Assembly: GCA_047495785.1 (NCBI GenBank)
Contig: JBLDXI010000002.1
Span: 62,001-126,000 of the forward strand
DNA length: 64,000 nt
Reading direction: 5' to 3'
Source: Lepidodermella squamata
Taxonomy: Eukaryota > Gastrotricha
Part shown: one piece after another, positions 21,778 through 33,300 of the stretch
Numbering within the stretch: position 1 is the first letter of the stretch
How the letters are laid out: each line of letters begins with the position of its first letter
Notes under the pieces: model-generated
Seen by the model: the letters and a program-made list of their open reading frames with translations, nothing else
What the model was told of the DNA's origin: nothing
The model's database searches: none
Made by a program: the position numbers and the translations under genes

Positions 21778-23145
21778 ATGAAGAGCTATATCGTTAAACA
21801 GGGCACATCCATTGTTCTCTCCTTACTGCTATTGAATGAACAAATACTAGTGCGAGGCAAATTCTTGCTACGTGCCAAGCGGCAGCCGGAAAACCTGAGC
21901 CCAACGAGACCGAGAAGCCCTACTCAAAACCCCAACATCGCGCTTTTGCCGCCTGAAACTCAATTGATAATCCACAGCGCTGATGAAACTGCGTCAATGG
22001 GAAAAGAATTTTATGAAGATTTGATTAAGGTTCGGGATGTGTTTGACCGTCAAGATGAATCGTTAACTAAGATTCATACAGCTCTTAAAAATCTCAATAG
22101 AATGGAAGCGAATTTGCCTGAGATTGTCCAAAAACCGCCCACTGTACCAGCTGCCGATCTGCCGAGGATTCCCTCTTCAACGAAAATCAATACCGAAGGG
22201 TCCATAGAAAGCCTAGTGCCTGACAATGCTCAAGTAAGCGAGCAAGGTCAAGCTCCATTTGGTTCCCACCAAAGCTTAAGCAGCCAAGGTTCTAAACAAA
22301 GCCTGACAGCACTAGCCTTCAACAATCCTGCAGATGAATCTAGTCCTCCCGCTAGTCCTTCTGGCTCTCAACAAAATCTGATTAAAACAGGATCTGCGGA
22401 GAGCTTATCATCTACTTCAGGTAAAGGAAGCCATTCGGGATCTCAAAAAGGGTCCGTGGAAAGCTTAGCGCCCAACAATCCTTCTGATCAAGCTAGCCCT
22501 TCTGGTTCTCAACAAAGTTTGGTCAAAAAAGGATCTGCGGAGAGCTTTTCATCTGCTTCCAGCAAAGGTAGCCCTTCAGGTTCTCAACAAAATCTGGTTG
22601 CTACTGGCATAGACGAGCAAGCTAATTCCCCAGATCCAAATGTGCCTCAGAAGAAAAGCTGGAAGGAAATAATCAGGAACGCCTGGGCGACAAGGAAACT
22701 GTACATTGGGTTAATCGTCGTAGGCGTTGTTGTTTCAGCAGTTATCCTTGGCGTTGGCATCCATTATCTGGTAGCGTACTTGAATTCGCGCAATGAAACA
22801 CCTCCACCAGCAGTGAAGCCGACGAAAAACTGGAAGGATCTTGATAATAAAGCTCGTATAGATGTTTTGCGACAGTCGAACAGGGACGTCGAAGGTCGAA
22901 TTATTGGAAGACGATCCGAGGACAATTTGATAACGAAGATTGCGCGAAATTCCGGTAGCGGAGACAACATCGTTATGCAAGGAGCGCTGACCGCTCGCAA
23001 TTTCATGATGCAGGGCCCTGTTGTTATCATTAACACACTGCCCAGGCCGGATTTTAACTTTATTGCTTCAGATAACTTCCTCTTTAACGAAAAAAGTAGT
23101 GAGGTCGATTACTACGATGGGGGAAGCGTGCATATGACTAAATAA
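21778..23145 (+). CDS. SQL family protein, copy 5 (intact, 455 residues)
   Basis: A single-exon gene with hydrophobic N-terminus (MKSYIVKQGTSIVLSLLLLN) and RAKR about residues 33-36, a furin-type site preceding QP as in copy 3. A short acidic/coil region follows, then a long repeat zone of about 160 residues with units of the form GSxQSL...SPSGSQQNLVKTGSAESLSS. A basic pre-membrane stretch (KKSWKEIIRNAWATRK) leads to one membrane helix (about 311-333) and a C-terminal domain with NWKDLDNKARIDVLR and LTARNFMMQGPVVIINTLP. The repeat number is larger than in copy 3. It is the nearest relative of disrupted copy 4. No known family is recognised; a membrane-anchored Ser-rich surface or secretory-vesicle protein is possible. 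Confidence 0.8.
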   Translation: MKSYIVKQGTSIVLSLLLLNEQILVRGKFLLRAKRQPENLSPTRPRSPTQNPNIALLPPETQLIIHSADETASMGKEFYEDLIKVRDVFDRQDESLTKIHTALKNLNRMEANLPEIVQKPPTVPAADLPRIPSSTKINTEGSIESLVPDNAQVSEQGQAPFGSHQSLSSQGSKQSLTALAFNNPADESSPPASPSGSQQNLIKTGSAESLSSTSGKGSHSGSQKGSVESLAPNNPSDQASPSGSQQSLVKKGSAESFSSASSKGSPSGSQQNLVATGIDEQANSPDPNVPQKKSWKEIIRNAWATRKLYIGLIVVGVVVSAVILGVGIHYLVAYLNSRNETPPPAVKPTKNWKDLDNKARIDVLRQSNRDVEGRIIGRRSEDNLITKIARNSGSGDNIVMQGALTARNFMMQGPVVIINTLPRPDFNFIASDNFLFNEKSSEVDYYDGGSVHMTK

Positions 23146-23629
23146 ATGAGATTGAAACTTGTGTGAACTTATTAGACAGAACTTGAGAGATTAAGCATGT
23201 TAATAAATAGCCACAAAATTCTCAAGCCCATCATTGGAACCAACTTAACCGCGATGGGATCATAGTTTCAAACGTTTACGCAATTCTCAACTTGTTTCTG
23301 AAGTTCCACCCCCTAATCTTGTCAGGGAAACAAGACTTGGCCAGGCACTACTCTATACTTTATTGTGAATGAACATTGATCATTGGAATTCAAGGCCTTA
23401 AATATTAGCGATACAAATCTAAGTCGAACACGCGATCACTTCCTGATTAGATATCACATGAGAATCACAATATTGTTCTTAGTCATTGCGTAGATGCCAG
23501 CCGCCACCCGGCACATCGTTACAAATCTCTAGCAATCGCGTACCGGTTACGTCAATGCTGTTATATTGACTAGCTATCATTCTCATTTTGCATGGCTGAT
23601 TGTTTTGATCGAAATTGAGCGACATGGAT
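23146..23629. other. 3' flank of SQL copy 5 and spacer
   Basis: No gene seen. It contains the duplicated 3' flank shared with SQL copy 4. Confidence 0.45.
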
Positions 23630-23735
23630 AGATGGCGCGAGGAAGATCGCAGACAGTTCAGGTAGCCAATCGATACGACACTGAGAATCGCAATGAATTC
23701 TGAATATTTAATTGCAAATTCAAAACATTTGCCGC
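23630..23735 (+). promoter_or_regulatory. Conserved upstream block of gene E2 (CCAAT plus ATCGATA)
   Basis: GGTAGCCAATCGATACGACA near 23658 and TCTGAATATTTAATTGC near 23699 recur about 300 bp upstream of genes E4 and E6. CCAAT and ATCGATA are known binding sites of NF-Y and DREF-like factors; a role here is inference. Confidence 0.5.
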
Positions 23736-23959
23736 TGTCTAAGAAAGCTTCGAACACCCTGGGAAGAGGGAAAATAAAGTAGAAAATAAATCGCTATCAT
23801 TCTCTTTTTCACACCTATGGATAAACAATTTGATGCCATGGAGACTGCAGACTGCGTGAAGACCTGATCGATAGCAAATGTGATAATTAAAGAAGGATAA
23901 TTAAATAAAAATCCAGACAATTTCTTGCGTTCTCATCAAAAAGAATTTCAGCAGTCAAA

Positions 23960-25728
23960 ATGAACATTGCATCATTCGTTTTCTTTGTGCTTAGTAGCAT
24001 CGCCGAAGTATTGATGGCGCAGAGTAATATCGAACCCCCTTTCATAATATGATCTAACTATTCAAGTTTACCAGTCACTTGTTCGCCACCATGCCAGCCT
24101 CGAGGCGGCGCATGCACAGCCCAAAATGTTTGCTCGTGTTTAGCTCGTTTCACTGGGCAGGATTGCTCGATCCGTATGGGCTGTGGCCAGTTTTGAAAAC
24201 AAAGAAGACCTTTGAATTTTGCAGCCATTGGCACGCCGCTGTCGGATCCTGCTAGCTATTTGCCGCTATATTCGTTTCTTGGAGTGAACTACGGTATGTG
24301 GATTGCTAAGATGAACTAAGAAATGAATAGGTTTCTTTCAGCCGACAATTGGTGGATTAGCAGTAACAGGAATCTGAATAACTCAGCATCTTGGCCGGTA
24401 AATCTCCTCGGGGTGGAGATGAGTACGTCAACTGGCTTCTGGAGTAAGGCGGTGAGGATTGGAGCAGCATTACATTTCTTTCTAATCTACTAACATCCAA
24501 CAGACCATGCCATTCACCGATTTTTCAATCAACGTCACCATAATGGCCGATTATGCATCGGGCAGTGGCTTCGATGCATATGGTATAGTAGTCACCTCGA
24601 ATTCCGGAACAGTATCCTATCCTATAGGTGCTGTGGCAACTGGGAACAACTTCACGGGTCTACTAATTCGCGCGATGCGATACAACGACAATTTCAACAT
24701 AATAAGCTCGCCCACGAGTATCAGCGCGAACTTCTCAAGTTTGATGACATGCTATCTGTAAGCTGGCTGAATGTGCTTTCTTTGCAGGGGACGTTCAACC
24801 GAGAATAGCGCTGGGCGGAGACACATGGGTCAAAGGTCTGCAACACATTGGCCTGGTTATTCGCAATGGTTCAGTTCTCTGGATGGACATCTGCACTTTC
24901 AGCGCCTGTCGGGCTGTTTTTACTAATCTGGTACTTCCGAGATTTCTACCACTCACGGATCCGAGCGTGCAGAGGCCGGTTATTGGGCTAATTGCCTACA
25001 ATTTCGGCTTCAGGACGCCTATACAGGTCATTGATCTGAGGTTCTACCCGCTAAGTGAGCTCCGAAGCGGAATAGGCTTTGAATTTGAAAAACGAAATAA
25101 TTTGTCACAGATTGGACGATTGATTCTGGGCCAGGTTTTAAGCCAACCTGTAACCCCAGCTGCGCGAATAAAGGCGTTTGCTACGGCACTAATAAATGCA
25201 TCTGCAGACCAGGCTGGACTGGCCAGTTTTGCACAAACCGTTAGTTTTATGAATTTACCTTATTCAATAATTAGTACTTAGTTACGGAAAGGGCTGGACC
25301 TAGATTGAAATCTGGGACCTTGGTACAGGCCTATGGCTATTAACGCCTAATATCTGAACTGTTTTGGCACGGCTAGGTTCAATCGTTTAGGCCTGAACTG
25401 ATTCGCTGTTAGCGTGGGCAGTAAACAAGTGTAACCTTCATTTAAAGAAAAAATCTCTGTTTACAACTAGAAATATGCGGAACCACGCAGAAACCTTGTT
25501 CTCAGTTTGCTTACTGCTCAGCTCCTAACACGTGCACATGTTTCGACAAATGGAAAACGGGCCCTGATTGTTTACAAAGTAAGGAGTTCCCAATATATTA
25601 ATATTTGACTTACAAAGCCCCAATCGCTAGCATTTTGTGACTGCAAAGAGGCGAAGAGATGTGCTGTCTTGCTCTGCGACTGCCCTGATGGTTCCCAGCG
25701 TCGAGACTGTAATGCCAATGATGACTGA
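23960..25728 (+). CDS. Secreted EGF-repeat protein, gene E2 (short N-terminal form)
   Basis: Nine exons: 23960-24023, 24075-24173, 24225-24293, 24342-24451, 24504-24738, 24788-25054, 25111-25239, 25471-25578, 25631-25728. They encode 392 residues. The signal peptide is MNIASFVFFVLSSIAEVLMA. Only one EGF module (CQPRGGACTAQNVCSC) precedes the core, because this subfamily (E2, E4, E6) lacks the first EGF exon of E1, E3 and E10. The core domain begins TMPFTDFSINVTIMADY and runs to VIDLRFYPLS, with sequons NVT, NFT, NFS and NGS. Three C-terminal Cys modules follow, ending CDCPDGSQRRDCNANDD. All phases are 1 except one phase-0 intron just before the core. Function unknown. Confidence 0.85.
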
Positions 25729-27130
25729 TCTTCAAATCTTCATGCCATCGTCAAAGCTGTCATACTGCAGCTTTATTTGACTGGTTACTGAAGTATGAAA
25801 CTCGCACTCCACATCGGTTTTGCCTGGTCAAGCATTAACAATAGCCCGTGAAACATTAGGTGTCGAACACAAGACCGTTAGGGTGAGAAGCCTGCAGTGA
25901 TATACCGCTTTTCCATACTGGTCTTCATATGCTTCATTTTTAGAACTCGTTCAAGTTTAGTATTAGTCAGCAGTTCAAATTTGTCGAACCTGCGCTTCAC
26001 ATCGGCGTTCTCAACCCACAGGTCTTGGCTTCGATTCCAACCTTTCTCAATTTTTTTCAAAAGCTAAAACTTATTCGCTGAATGACGGATTGACTAATTG
26101 AGGAATTTACGAAGCAACGAACAAACGAATCATCGGCTGAAAGCTAGTTTCTTAGCACTAGCCATCAGTTTTTTCTCTCATTCTTCATTTTATATCTTCT
26201 ATCTATTTTGCTTTTCTTTCATTGAATATTTTCTGAAAAAAGACCGTAAATGCAGCGTTCCATTTAGAGTTTAATTATCATCCGTAATAATTTGAGCATT
26301 GACAATTTCTTTCCCTATTAAAATGGCGCGAAAATACCTAAAGACTACAGATTACAGATATTGACAGAGAAATGCTGGTAACTGCCTTCGAAAATGGCGG
26401 CGAGGATTGTTTTGCGGCGGCAATGATTCGAAGAATTTCTAAAAGAACCATCGTCAAAACTGACATATCGCAGCGAGGTTCGCATTGAAGCTGAGCATCG
26501 AGGAAGTGCTCCGCGCCGTTAGGAAGCTCTGAGAATTACTGAGAATTAGATCAGGGCAATCGAAGAAAACTCCCAGGATGAGGACCTTAGGATTAGACTG
26601 CTGCAAATTTTAAGTGCGGAATTTTCGATCACGACGGTCCTTAGAAAGTTGGAAGTTCATCCGTTACGGTGATACGTATTTTGGATCGAGCCGCATATGA
26701 GCTCTGGTTTTCCGAAATCCGCAATCGTCAAATGCATCAATATCAAGACGAATTCGGCGTTTCGCTTTGGACTCGTCGCGGTCGTGGAATAGCGCCGAAT
26801 TGACAGGACAGATTCACCCGGCAAAAATATGCCGTGGTTGTAGTACTTTTTCCTGTTATAAGAATCAGTCTTTCGATTGCACTATTTAACATAAGCTCCT
26901 TGATCTCGTCTTCAAAAGCTAGTGTCTGGGTGTTTGCGGATGATATTCAACAATGATATTCAGAATTATAGGTTCGATAATTCGAATTTTCGAATTAATT
27001 ACGAGTTGCGTGAATACGGTTGTACGCATGCGTGAACGTTTTTGATTGACCGACGTATTGTGACATGCGTGCATATCTGACTCGCGTGCAAATCGCGTGC
27101 ATTGCTAAGCTTCCAGCTGAAAAGACCGTT
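25729..27130. other. Spacer between genes E2 and E3
   Basis: 1.4 kb without a supported gene. About 26440-26820 is GC-richer and looks like a decayed coding region or element, but I cannot identify it. Confidence 0.4.
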
Positions 27131-27400
27131 GAAAAAAGAAAGAACTGCAGGTAGCCAATCAATTGATAGCTGTGAAACAGCAATATCAAAACTTGGAACC
27201 AAACAAAGCCTAAGTTTAAGAGTTTTTGTTAATCTCCATGCAGAAATACTCTGGAACGTTGTCCTCGAATGTTTTTTATAACATTCGGGCAAGGTTGGAC
27301 ATTATCTCCAGTTCTACGCAGATTTATTTTCAATTCCCATATCCAGCCTGTTCCAATCATGGGGAACCTCCCATAAAAACATTGTGCCGCGGAAATAGGA
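27131..27400 (+). pseudogene. 5' fragment of an EGF gene upstream of E3
   Basis: It contains a GTAGCCAATCAAT block (about 27150), a start-like exon 1 remnant (ATGCAGAAATACTCTGGAAC, 27237 onward, ending ATTCGGGCAAG), and an exon 2 remnant (CCAGCCTGTTCCAATCATGG, about 27342). The rest of the gene is missing. A near-identical fragment lies upstream of E5. Confidence 0.65.
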
Positions 27401-27589
27401 ACAAATAATGCGAACAAGAAAAAGCGACTCGGGCGCAAAATTGATTGATTCGCAAGGACTTTTCATACTAAGGTCATATGCGTGGTTGATTGACAGACAG
27501 AGTATGATATGTGTATCACGAGAATAAAATCTGACCACGTGGGCTGCGATGTTTCAGCTGGAAAGACCGATGAACAGAGAAACATGCCG

Positions 27590-27625
27590 TTGGTAGCCAA
27601 TCAATAGCTAGCTGTGCAACTGAAA
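27590..27625 (+). promoter_or_regulatory. CCAAT block of gene E3
   Basis: GGTAGCCAATCAATAGCTAGCTGTG about 100 bp before the start codon. The same block at the same distance precedes E5 (about 33815) and the E9 remnant (about 42308). Confidence 0.5.
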
Positions 27626-27694
27626 TGCAGTAGAACTTCATTTTCAAAACTAAGAAACAAGGAAAAGCAAGGTTAATCAGCATTTTATATCAAA

Positions 27695-29442
27695 ATGCAA
27701 AACTTTTCAGGAAGCTTTGCCTCGAGTATCTTCTTAACCCAATGCTGCGTATTATTCCTACTCGCCGGAAAAACATTCGGCCAAAGTGAGCAATTTCATT
27801 GCTACGCTGATTTTGTTTCAATTTCCACATCCAGCCTGCTCTAACGGGGGAACCATCGTGGGAGGTGGATTATGTGTCTGCGTTTCTGGTTGGACTGGGC
27901 AAAACTGTACTGACGGTATGAATTTCAAGGATCAACAACCGATTTTCCCATGATATTTATCAGCTATCTGCTCGCCATCATGTGAACCTCGAGGCGGAGC
28001 CTGCACTGCTCCTAACGTCTGCTCATGTCTGGCCCGTTTCACTGGTTCTGATTGTTCGGCTTGTAAGTTTCTGTGGCTCATCCAGCCTATAAACAGTTTT
28101 CCATTGTAGTAATTGGCACTCCCCTATCGGACCCTGCCAGCTATCTACCAGAGTATTCCGTTCTTCGAACGAGTTATAGTAAGCAGATTCCGTGAAGTTG
28201 AGTATTCTATTAACGGCGTTTTTTTCAGCTGAAAATTGGTGGCTAAAAAGTGACAAGACTTTAAACAACACTGGAATCAGTCCCGTTTACCTCGCTGGGA
28301 TTGAAAGAAATGTTAAAACTGGTTTTTGGAATAGGAGGGTGAGTATTACACTAGAAAGTAACATCGTTCTCATTCCTGTTTTAAGGCAATGCCGTTCACG
28401 GACTTCTCGATTAATTTTACCATGTTAACGATTTACAACTCAGGCAGTGGTTTCGATGGGTATGCCTTTGTGATCACTTCGAATTCGTCTACAGCAACAT
28501 ACCCGATCGGTTCTTATGCTGTCGTCAATGATTTCACAGGTTTAATCGTTCGCGTTTCGAGATACTTCCGTTATGTCTGCATAATCAGCTCGCCTGTAAC
28601 TACCGCAGCTGATTTTGGAGGTAAGATTACCACAATCCTGTCTCACTTTTTCGAATTATTTTTCTGCTTGCTATATGCTATTAGGGTACGTCAACCCCAA
28701 GGCAGATATAAATGACCCGTGGGTGAAGGATAGACACCACGTTGGCCTGGTCATTCGCAATAACGGCTCTGTTCTTTCGATGGACGTATGCATCTTCTCA
28801 TCATGCAAGGCTGTCATCAGCGAATTGGTACTGCCTAAATTTCTACCAATCTTGAATGAGAGTATCCAGAAACCTGTGATTGGGCTTATTGCTTATAACA
28901 ATGACTATTCGACTCCTATTCAACTTATCGATCTAAGGTTCTATTCATTAGGTGGGTATAATTGTGAATTATCAGATAACCTCAAGATAGTTTGCCACAG
29001 GCTCGAGTGTTGATTCCGGATCTGGTTTCAACCGAAGACCGAAGTGCGACCCCAGCTGTGCTCATAAAGGCATTTGCGTGAGTAGGAATAAATGCAGTTG
29101 CAAACCGGGCTGGACCGGGCAGTTTTGCAATTATCGTTGGTTTTCTAGCAGAGGCATTTAAAAAATATTTAAAACTATTTCACCAGAAATTTGCGGTAGC
29201 ACGATTTGCCCTCGGAAAGCTTACTGCACGGCCCCTGATACGTGCACATGTTTCGACAAATGGAAAACAGGTCCTGGTTGTACACAACGTAAGGAGCCGT
29301 TAAGCTGATATTTGCAACATCTGAAATCTTAATCTCAGCTTTTTGTGACTGCATTGTGGCGAAGAGATGCATCTCCAGGCTATGCGACTGCCCGGACGGT
29401 TATCAGCGTCACGATTGCAACGCTACCGATGACGACTTTTGA
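27695..29442 (+). CDS. Secreted EGF-repeat protein, gene E3 (long form)
   Basis: Ten exons: 27695-27785, 27835-27915, 27964-28062, 28110-28178, 28229-28338, 28386-28620, 28685-28951, 29001-29135, 29187-29288, 29339-29442. They encode 430 residues. Signal peptide (about 1-29), EGF modules at 31-57 and 58-90, and a linker containing TENWW. The core domain is 151-317 (MPFTDFSINFTM to LIDLRFYSL). Cys modules follow at 318-362, 363-396 and 397-430, ending RRDCN-like HDCNATDDDF. The exon 8 donor is GTTGGT. All frames close. It is the best template for the long subfamily. A secreted glycoprotein by sequence; role unknown. Confidence 0.87.
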
Positions 29443-29886
29443 CGCACGGTGTAATTTGCGAATGCGAATGCAGCTATACTTTTTGCATCAGATACTTACT
29501 TCATACCAATAATTTCCGGAGATAATTTCTGTTACTTTCTGCCAGTCTAATTGTTAGCAGGCAATCAGTTGAACACAGCTGAGCCGATATTTGAGACTTG
29601 GCAAGCAATTTCGACCCTATAGCTCGATCTTCGTAGTCATTTGAGAACTGATTGTTGCACAACAAGGCTTGTGCGTCAGCTGTTTATTTTTTTCAAATGC
29701 TTGTGAAGATAAGAGTTAAGGCCGAAATCGCTTGCCACATGTCGAATGCGCTTTTCCACCTTGTACCTTGAGTCCGAAAAATTGTAGATATTTGGAAGCC
29801 CATCTGCTGATATATAGTAAAATCCAGGGACTTTGAGAGTCGAAACTCGAAACTATGCTATCGCGAAACTTCGGGAACAACCTTTT
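29443..29886. other. Spacer after gene E3
   Basis: No gene. A region shared with the 3' side of E5 (GTTACTTTCTGCYWGT, then CAGGCAATCAGTTGAACACA-like sequence) is present, part of the E3/E5 duplication. Confidence 0.4.
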
Positions 29887-30083
29887 CATATCGTTAGAGT
29901 CGTTGAATTACTCGGATTTAGGCTTGTTTACATCCATTCCCAGGTGGCGGGTGACAAGTAAAAAGTCTTTTGTCTTTGACTCTCCATTCACGTTAAAAAA
30001 GCCGCTTTTGACTTGTCACCCGCCACCTGGGAATGGATGTAAACAAGCCTAAATCCGAGTAATTCAACGACTCAAACGATATG
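29887..30083. repeat. 197-bp foldback with 73-bp near-perfect arms
   Basis: The left arm (29887-29959) and right arm (30011-30083) are reverse complements with a single mismatch (A at 29896 against the expected T). The loop is 51 bp. Arm ends read CATATCGTT...GGTGACAAGT. No obvious target duplication flanks it, so it may be a foldback element or a local inverted duplication. If transcribed, it would form a long hairpin RNA. Confidence 0.85.
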
Positions 30084-30284
30084 GTGGCTGATGGCGTAAG
30101 CTTGAATTAGGTAATGACAAAAAATGAAAAAGGCTATAAAACCAAACCAAACGTCGCGCCGTTGATGTAATACTTGCAAACACAGGAATTGTTCGAATTC
30201 AACTTGACTAGACTAACTTCCAATGTTACCTGTGGCTTTTGTTTTCCGCTCGTTAGAAGGCCAAGGAATGGAAAATGGATATGG

Positions 30285-30560
30285 TTCAATTGAGATTAAG
30301 CAAGCGAGCAATGAACATTTATTAATTCAAATGTCCACCTTAAATGCTATACATAACATCTTCGGCCTTCCAGCTTGCTTGGGAACGAAATCATGAAGGG
30401 CTATATCGTTGAGCAAAGAACATCCTCAATTCTCTCTTGTTCTCTCCATACTGCTATTAAATGAACAAATACTAGTGCGAGGCAAATTCTTGCTACGTGC
30501 TACGTGGTCGCCGGCAAACCTGAGCCCAACAAGACTGAGAAGACCGACAATCAGTTTCGA
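30285..30560 (+). pseudogene. SQL family copy 6, 5' fragment
   Basis: Upstream block, start codon (30393) and signal-peptide region of an SQL gene (ATGAAGGGCTATATCGTTGA; AATGAACAAATACTAGTGCG), followed by the region coding for the basic site and SPTRLRRPT-like sequence. A small insertion (CTTGTTCTCTCC region) shifts the frame, and the gene stops matching near 30560. It lies 7 kb from the other SQL copies, inside the EGF array. Confidence 0.8.
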
Positions 30561-30599
30561 AGACTGAGGGCTTTGATCAAATTTGAGCGACATTGAAAG

Positions 30600-30690
30600 T
30601 GGGAGGAAGATCGCAGAGGGTTTAGGTAGCCAATCGATACGACACCAGGGATCGCAGTGAATTCTGAATTTTGAACTGCTAATTCAAATC
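30600..30690 (+). promoter_or_regulatory. Conserved upstream block of gene E4
   Basis: GGTAGCCAATCGATACGACA near 30625 with CAGTGAATTCTGAATTTTGA downstream. It is about 300 bp upstream of the start, as in E2 and E6. Confidence 0.5.
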
Positions 30691-30921
30691 ATTCGCTTCA
30701 GGCTAAGAAAGCCTCGCCCTTACTAGTCAGAGCGAAACGAATCATTAATAAAGCTATCGCCGAAACGTTCTCTTTCTCGCACCCATAGGGGAACAATTCG
30801 ATGTCAATCGCATGAATAGCTGATCGATAGGGAACGTGATAAATAAAGGAGGATGCAAAAGCAGACGACTTGTTTTCTTCAGGTCAAAAAAGAATAGCTA
30901 AAGTTCATTCGAACAGTCAAA

Positions 30922-32795
30922 ATGATCATAGCATCATCATTTCTATTCCTAGCGATGAGTAGCATCGCCGAAGTGAAGGCACAGAGTATAGTTCTGAACT
31001 TTTCTTCTTATTACAAGTTTAATTCATCCGTCTATCAGATTCCTGTTCGCCACCATGTCAGCCTCGTGGCGGCGTCTGCACAGCCCAAAATGTGTGCTCG
31101 TGTTTAGCTCGATTCACAGGGAAAGATTGCTCGATAAGTATGAGTTTTTAACAAGTTTAAACGCAGGCGAAAAACACTGCATTTTTCAGCCATTGGAAAG
31201 CCGTTGTCGGACCCTGCCAGCTACGTACCGCAATATTCATTCCTTGGGGTAAACTACAGTAAGCGCATTTCTATGGTGAACTGGAGTTGAAAAACTTTCT
31301 TTCAGCCGACAATTGGTTAATCCGCAGTAACAGGAATCTCAACAACTCCGCAGCTTGGCCGGTATATCTTACTGAAAGGGAGCAGAGTACCTATACTGGC
31401 TTCTGGAGTAAGGCGGTAAGGATATGAACAGCGTTCTAACTCTTTTTGATCTAAGATCCAACAGACTATGCCCTTCACTGATTTTTCGATCAACATTACA
31501 ATAATGACAGACTATTTTACGGGCAATGGCTTTGATGTGTATGGCATAGCGATCACATCGAATTCCGGAACAGTTTCTTATCCTATTGGTTCCACGACAA
31601 CTGGGAACAACTTCACGGGTCTACTCGTTCGCACGATGCGGTACTACGACTCTTTCAACATAATAAGCTCGCCCGTGAGCATCACCGCGAACTTCTCACG
31701 TTTGTCCAAATGTTAACTGTAAGCTATAACTGTAAGTGCTTCCGTATTCAGGCTACGTTCAACCTGGTAACGTTTTGGAAGGAGACGTATGGGTCAAAGG
31801 TCTGCACCACATTGGCCTGGTCATTCGCAACGGTTCAAATCTCTGGATGGACATTTGTTCTTTTAGTGGCTGCCGGGCCGTATTTACTAATCAGGTTCTT
31901 CCAAGATTTCTACCGCTCTCGGATCCGAGCGTGCAGAGACCTGTTATCGGGCTGATTGCTAATAACATGGGCTATAGAACCCCCATTCAGGTCATCGATG
32001 TTAGGTTCTACCCGTTGAGTAAGCGCCAGAGTTTATTTAGCTTTCAAAAAAGCGAGACTTTGTGACAGATTGGAATATTGATGCTGGTCCAGGTTTTAAG
32101 CCGACCTGTAAGCCAAGCTGCGCGAAAGGTGTTTGCTCCGGAACTAACAAATGCATCTGCAGAGCAGGCTGGACAGGCCAGTTCTGCACCAGACGTGAGT
32201 TTGTAGAACCGATTTTGTAGAACCGAAATAGTGTCACTAAGTGTCAAAAGCGAATCCTCAAATTCTCACAAATGCAATTCTTAGAGGCTCGGGTTTTCGG
32301 AAGCTAAAATGGAGGTTAAGGTTAAGGTTCTGATTACTGATTACTATCCCAGGCACAGCTACGGTTGAACTCCTGAAATGATGATCACCAGTATACTAAT
32401 GTTGCAACACAATGGGGCCACGGGTGAGCCCTCGTTCCATCCGCTTGATTTCTTCCTGAAACTTACCCTTGTTTCTGATCGGATTATGAGAATTGGCAAT
32501 GAATTGCACTGTTTGAATAATCCCATTTTTCCAATAATAGAAATATGCGGAACCACGGTTTGTTCCCGGTTCGCTTACTGCTCATCTCTTAATACATGCA
32601 CATGTTTCGACAAATGGAAAACGGGCCCTGATTGTGCTCAAAGTAAGAAGTTTTTAAATAAAGTCCTCTGAATTGCAAAACTGCCAATGTTTAGCATTTT
32701 GCGACTGCAAAGTGGCGAAAAGATGTGTTCATATGGTGTGCGACTGCCCAGATGGTTCCCAGCGTCGAGACTGCAACGTCGAGACTGATGACTAA
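30922..32795 (+). CDS. Secreted EGF-repeat protein, gene E4 (short form)
   Basis: Nine exons: 30922-30985 (first-exon limits within 1 bp), 31039-31137, 31190-31258, 31306-31415, 31465-31699, 31752-32018, 32069-32194, 32541-32642, 32695-32795. They encode 390 residues. Signal peptide MIIASSFLFLAMSSIAEVKA, one EGF module, a linker with ADNW, a core domain TMPFTDFSINITIMTDYF to VIDVRFYPLS, then three Cys modules ending QRRDCNVETDD. The donor after the core exon 5 is GTTTGT, a weak form shared by E2, E7 and E8. Intron 7 is 346 bp, expanded against about 200 bp or less elsewhere. Its nearest relative is E2. Confidence 0.85.
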
Positions 32796-33300
32796 GAGCA
32801 ATCTTCATGCCATCGTCAAAGCCGTCTATACTACATATTCATTTTGACTGAAAATATCTTAATGGAACTGTATACTTCTCATATTCTGCTGTTATACGGA
32901 ACAGTTTCAAGGAATGCTAAGTGTCCTACCAATGAACTTAACTTTGTAGTTGGTTCATTAGTTTCATCTAATTCTTGATGTAGATGTTACAGTGAGAGTG
33001 TCGAATCGTTGAAATTGCACTTCCCAAGCACGAATTTCCAATGAAAGTGAATTTTCAATACTGAAAATATACTAGCCCCCATGGAAAGTATACTCTCAAT
33101 AAAAATATATGTATTGAGAGTTGAGAGTAAAAAAGAGGATTGCACATCTTTTGCGTGGAGAGTATACTCTCCATGAAATGATCGAGTTATTTTATCGAGT
33201 TTAATGATGAGTGGAAAGCTTTTCTTTAATGTATGTGATATCATGGAAGTACATGGAAGATGGAAGAGCCTCTTTTTTGAAAGTTAACTTTTTTCACGGA
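32796..33300. other. Spacer after E4 with a small palindromic repeat
   Basis: About 33079-33176 carries inverted copies of CATGGARAGTATACTCTC at its two ends, each itself near-palindromic around GTATAC, with GAGAGT repeats between. It looks like a roughly 100-bp foldback. No gene. Confidence 0.5.
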
